The notes below the pieces were generated by a model, which was not told the origin of the DNA, did no database searches, and worked only from the letters and a program-made list of their open reading frames with translations. A program made the position numbers and the translations under genes. Positions 62,135 to 64,000 of a stretch of DNA of 64,000 nt are shown in pieces. Every line of letters begins with the position of its first letter. The stretch's first letter is position 1. Source of the stretch: Flavobacterium sp. 1. Its GTDB lineage: Bacteria > Bacteroidota > Bacteroidia > Flavobacteriales > Flavobacteriaceae. The stretch is from positions 1,054,001 through 1,118,000 of the forward strand of contig NZ_PGER01000001.1 in the NCBI RefSeq assembly GCF_002797935.1, in the 5' to 3' direction.

Positions 62135-64000
62135 ATGAAAAAAAATATAAGACAAATCTGCATACATACACTCGTAATATTTTGGATCGTTTCTTTTCAA
62201 AATATTATAGGGCAGTCGTCCTATGTTTTTCATCATTTAGAAACTAATGAAGGTCTTTCAAATAATAATGTGAGGACATTTCTAAGGGATAGTTACGGAT
62301 TTCTTTGGATAGGTACAGAGTCCGGATTAAATAGATATGATGGATATGGATTTAAGGTTTATACGATGCATTCCGGTGTATCTAATGCTCTGTCTTCAAA
62401 TAATATAGTTGATTTGCAGGAAGATGGCCTGGGTAATATCTGGATAGACTTAGGATACTCTTACATGGTATATAAAAGAGATAAAGATTCTTTTTCAGAT
62501 ACAAAACTATTGTTGCTCAATCTGGGGATAGAGGCGGATTTTAATGCTAAAATTTTTGTCGATAAAAATCGTAATCTCTGGGTGCTAAACAAAAAGAAGG
62601 TGTTTTTTTATAATATTAAGAAAAAAAAGACATCTGTATTCCAATTAAAGACTCCTTTAAAAGAGGAGATTTCTATTGCTGATAATGGTAAATTTCTGTA
62701 TGCTATTCAATATGATTCAGGGGGTTTCTGGAAACTGGATAAAAATTCCGGGGTTTTAACCTTTATTGAATTACCTGACTTTATAAAACAGAATGCTATT
62801 AATGCCGCCAATATAGTTTATATAGATGGCAATAACGGGCTGTGGATTTGTTCGGATAAAAGTGAACAGGTTTTTTACAAAAAGAACTCAATTGAAGAGT
62901 GGAAAAGATTTGAATTGCCTTCAAAATTAAAAACTGAAGCCAATCATATAACAAGTATTATAGAAAATCAGCCGGGACAAATCTGGATAGGAACAGACCA
63001 TAAAGGATTGTTTATCTACGACAAAGGAAAAGATTTATTTAAAAATGTTGCATCTGATCCATGGGTTGAGACAGGTCCATCATCGAACAGTGTGAAGTGT
63101 CTGTACAAAGACAACAATGAGACTGTCTGGATTGGATACGATAAAAAAGGACTTTCGTTTTATCATGAAAGCTTCCGGAATTTTATCAATTTCCGACACC
63201 CTGAATGTTCCGATATCATGGCTATAATGGAAGACCATCATGGAAATATTTGGTTGGGTACAGATGGGAACGGATTATATGTAAAAGAAAAAAACACAGA
63301 GACCATCAGGAAACTCCCAGTTCCAAACATTGCGATAATATCCATACTGGAAGACAGGAAGAATCGTATTTGGATTGGGACCTATCAAAAAGGACTTTTT
63401 TGTTATGAAAATGGCAAAATGATCCAGTATACTACAAAGAACAGCAAAATAACCAGTAATAGTATTTGGAATTTAAAAGAAGACAGGTATGGAAATCTGT
63501 GGATAGGATCATTAGGTGGAAAAATTCAGGTATTACAATCAGACTCGGATAATTTTAATGCTGTGATTACCCCATTTGATGATACTGTTTATGCGTTGGA
63601 TATGTTTTATGATGGTGGTGATAGAATGTATGTTGGTACTGTATCTGGCCTTTTGGTAGTAGATATTACGAATTACAAGAAAAAGTTATATCATGGCAAT
63701 AAGAAAGGAAATCAAACTTTTGCCCAAGATCAAATTTCAAATGTTTATAAAGATAAACGTGGTATTATATGGTTAGGCAGTAATGATGGACTAATCATCT
63801 GGAATCAAAAAAAAGACACTATTTATTATTTTAATAAGGAAAATGGATTATGCGATAATTCAATTAAAGGTATAACAGAAGATAATCTCAATAATATTTG
63901 GGTAACAACAAGCAATGGACTTTCAATACTTACTGTTAGGCCGGCATCAAACGGAGGATTTACTTTTTCAAGTAAAAATTACTCGGTCAAAGATGGCCTT
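62135..64000 (+). CDS. Reg_prop beta-propeller sensor (HTCS or two-component sensor), 5' part
   Basis: The frame opens at ATG 62135 and is uninterrupted to the end of the window (622 codons), so the kinase and any response-regulator domains lie beyond. A signal peptide ends near NIIGQ (about residue 26). Propeller blades follow with the repeated pattern DxxGfLWIGTesGLnrYd (first at about residue 56), NIWLGTDGNGLYV, RIWIGTYQKGLF, NLWIGSLGGKI and IIWLGSNDGL. This is the periplasmic double propeller typical of hybrid two-component regulators of glycan loci. The gene's target presumably lies downstream of the window or is the GH51 region. Confidence 0.93.
   Translation, partial: MKKNIRQICIHTLVIFWIVSFQNIIGQSSYVFHHLETNEGLSNNNVRTFLRDSYGFLWIGTESGLNRYDGYGFKVYTMHSGVSNALSSNNIVDLQEDGLGNIWIDLGYSYMVYKRDKDSFSDTKLLLLNLGIEADFNAKIFVDKNRNLWVLNKKKVFFYNIKKKKTSVFQLKTPLKEEISIADNGKFLYAIQYDSGGFWKLDKNSGVLTFIELPDFIKQNAINAANIVYIDGNNGLWICSDKSEQVFYKKNSIEEWKRFELPSKLKTEANHITSIIENQPGQIWIGTDHKGLFIYDKGKDLFKNVASDPWVETGPSSNSVKCLYKDNNETVWIGYDKKGLSFYHESFRNFINFRHPECSDIMAIMEDHHGNIWLGTDGNGLYVKEKNTETIRKLPVPNIAIISILEDRKNRIWIGTYQKGLFCYENGKMIQYTTKNSKITSNSIWNLKEDRYGNLWIGSLGGKIQVLQSDSDNFNAVITPFDDTVYALDMFYDGGDRMYVGTVSGLLVVDITNYKKKLYHGNKKGNQTFAQDQISNVYKDKRGIIWLGSNDGLIIWNQKKDTIYYFNKENGLCDNSIKGITEDNLNNIWVTTSNGLSILTVRPASNGGFTFSSKNYSVKDGL

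Noticed and set aside
63205-63408. Forward 67-codon frame near the right end
   Set aside because: Out-of-frame shadow of the propeller sensor that is open from 62135 to the end of the window.
1-64000. CRISPR array, tRNA, rRNA, intact IS element
   Set aside because: No regularly spaced repeats, no cloverleaf or rRNA-like stretch and no transposase or integrase gene were recognised on either strand.

Overview
The window looks like part of a chromosome of a polysaccharide-degrading member of the Bacteroidetes, most probably a Flavobacterium or close relative. The DNA is AT-rich. It carries two SusC/SusD pairs, two sensors built on Reg_prop beta-propellers (one a complete hybrid two-component protein fused to an AraC domain), a NUDIX-type sugar regulator, lipoproteins with SCxDD-like N-termini, and promoters with the TAnnTTTG minus-7 box typical of this phylum. 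No rRNA, tRNA, CRISPR array or intact mobile element was seen.

Region A (1-16.6 kb) is a xylan-type polysaccharide utilisation locus. It holds the 3' part of a SusC receptor, SusD, a surface glycan-binding lipoprotein, a GH10 xylanase with an internal carbohydrate-binding module, and a GH5 lipoprotein. A strong terminator closes it. A reverse-strand hybrid two-component regulator and a NUDIX-HTH repressor-like protein follow, with a repeated palindromic operator around them, then a GH97 gene and a frameshifted GH31 remnant.

Region B (16.9-28.3 kb) is a run of secreted enzymes: a modular GH127/GH146 beta-L-arabinofuranosidase, a DUF5695-like protein, a GH43 with two added binding modules, a second GH97 of the retaining alpha-galactosidase type, and a DUF6055-like protein with an HExxH motif.

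Region C (28.4-47.1 kb) is a hydroxyproline and prolyl-peptide catabolic regulon. The reverse strand has an Xaa-Pro aminopeptidase, a DPP-IV-like S9 peptidase, an M1 peptidase and an AraC regulator. The forward strand has a DapA-family deaminase, a ketoglutarate semialdehyde dehydrogenase, 4-hydroxyproline 2-epimerase, another S9 peptidase, a DUF885 peptidase, a D-amino-acid (D-hydroxyproline) dehydrogenase, an amino-acid permease and an M61 peptidase. All four steps from trans-4-hydroxy-L-proline to 2-oxoglutarate can be assigned.

Region D (47.6-58.5 kb) is a second utilisation locus: SusC, SusD, an AraC regulator, GH29 alpha-fucosidase, GH31 alpha-xylosidase-like enzyme with an inserted PA14-like domain, and a fucose/rhamnose mutarotase. 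This fits trimming of fucosylated xyloglucan side chains. A 190-base hairpin element lies between GH29 and GH31.

Region E (58.5-64 kb) is partly decayed. It has an excisionase-like remnant, the C-terminus of a lost GH5, an intact GH51 arabinofuranosidase, a fragment resembling the end of a GH42 beta-galactosidase, a small acidic protein of unknown function, and the 5' part of another propeller sensor that runs off the window.

The most interesting reading is that regions B and C form one plant hydroxyproline-rich glycoprotein (extensin/AGP) degradation system. GH127-family enzymes remove beta-arabinofuranose from hydroxyproline, alpha-galactosidases could remove galactosyl-serine, prolyl peptidases cut the backbone and the Hyp pathway feeds the TCA cycle. 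This is an inference from gene content and adjacency.
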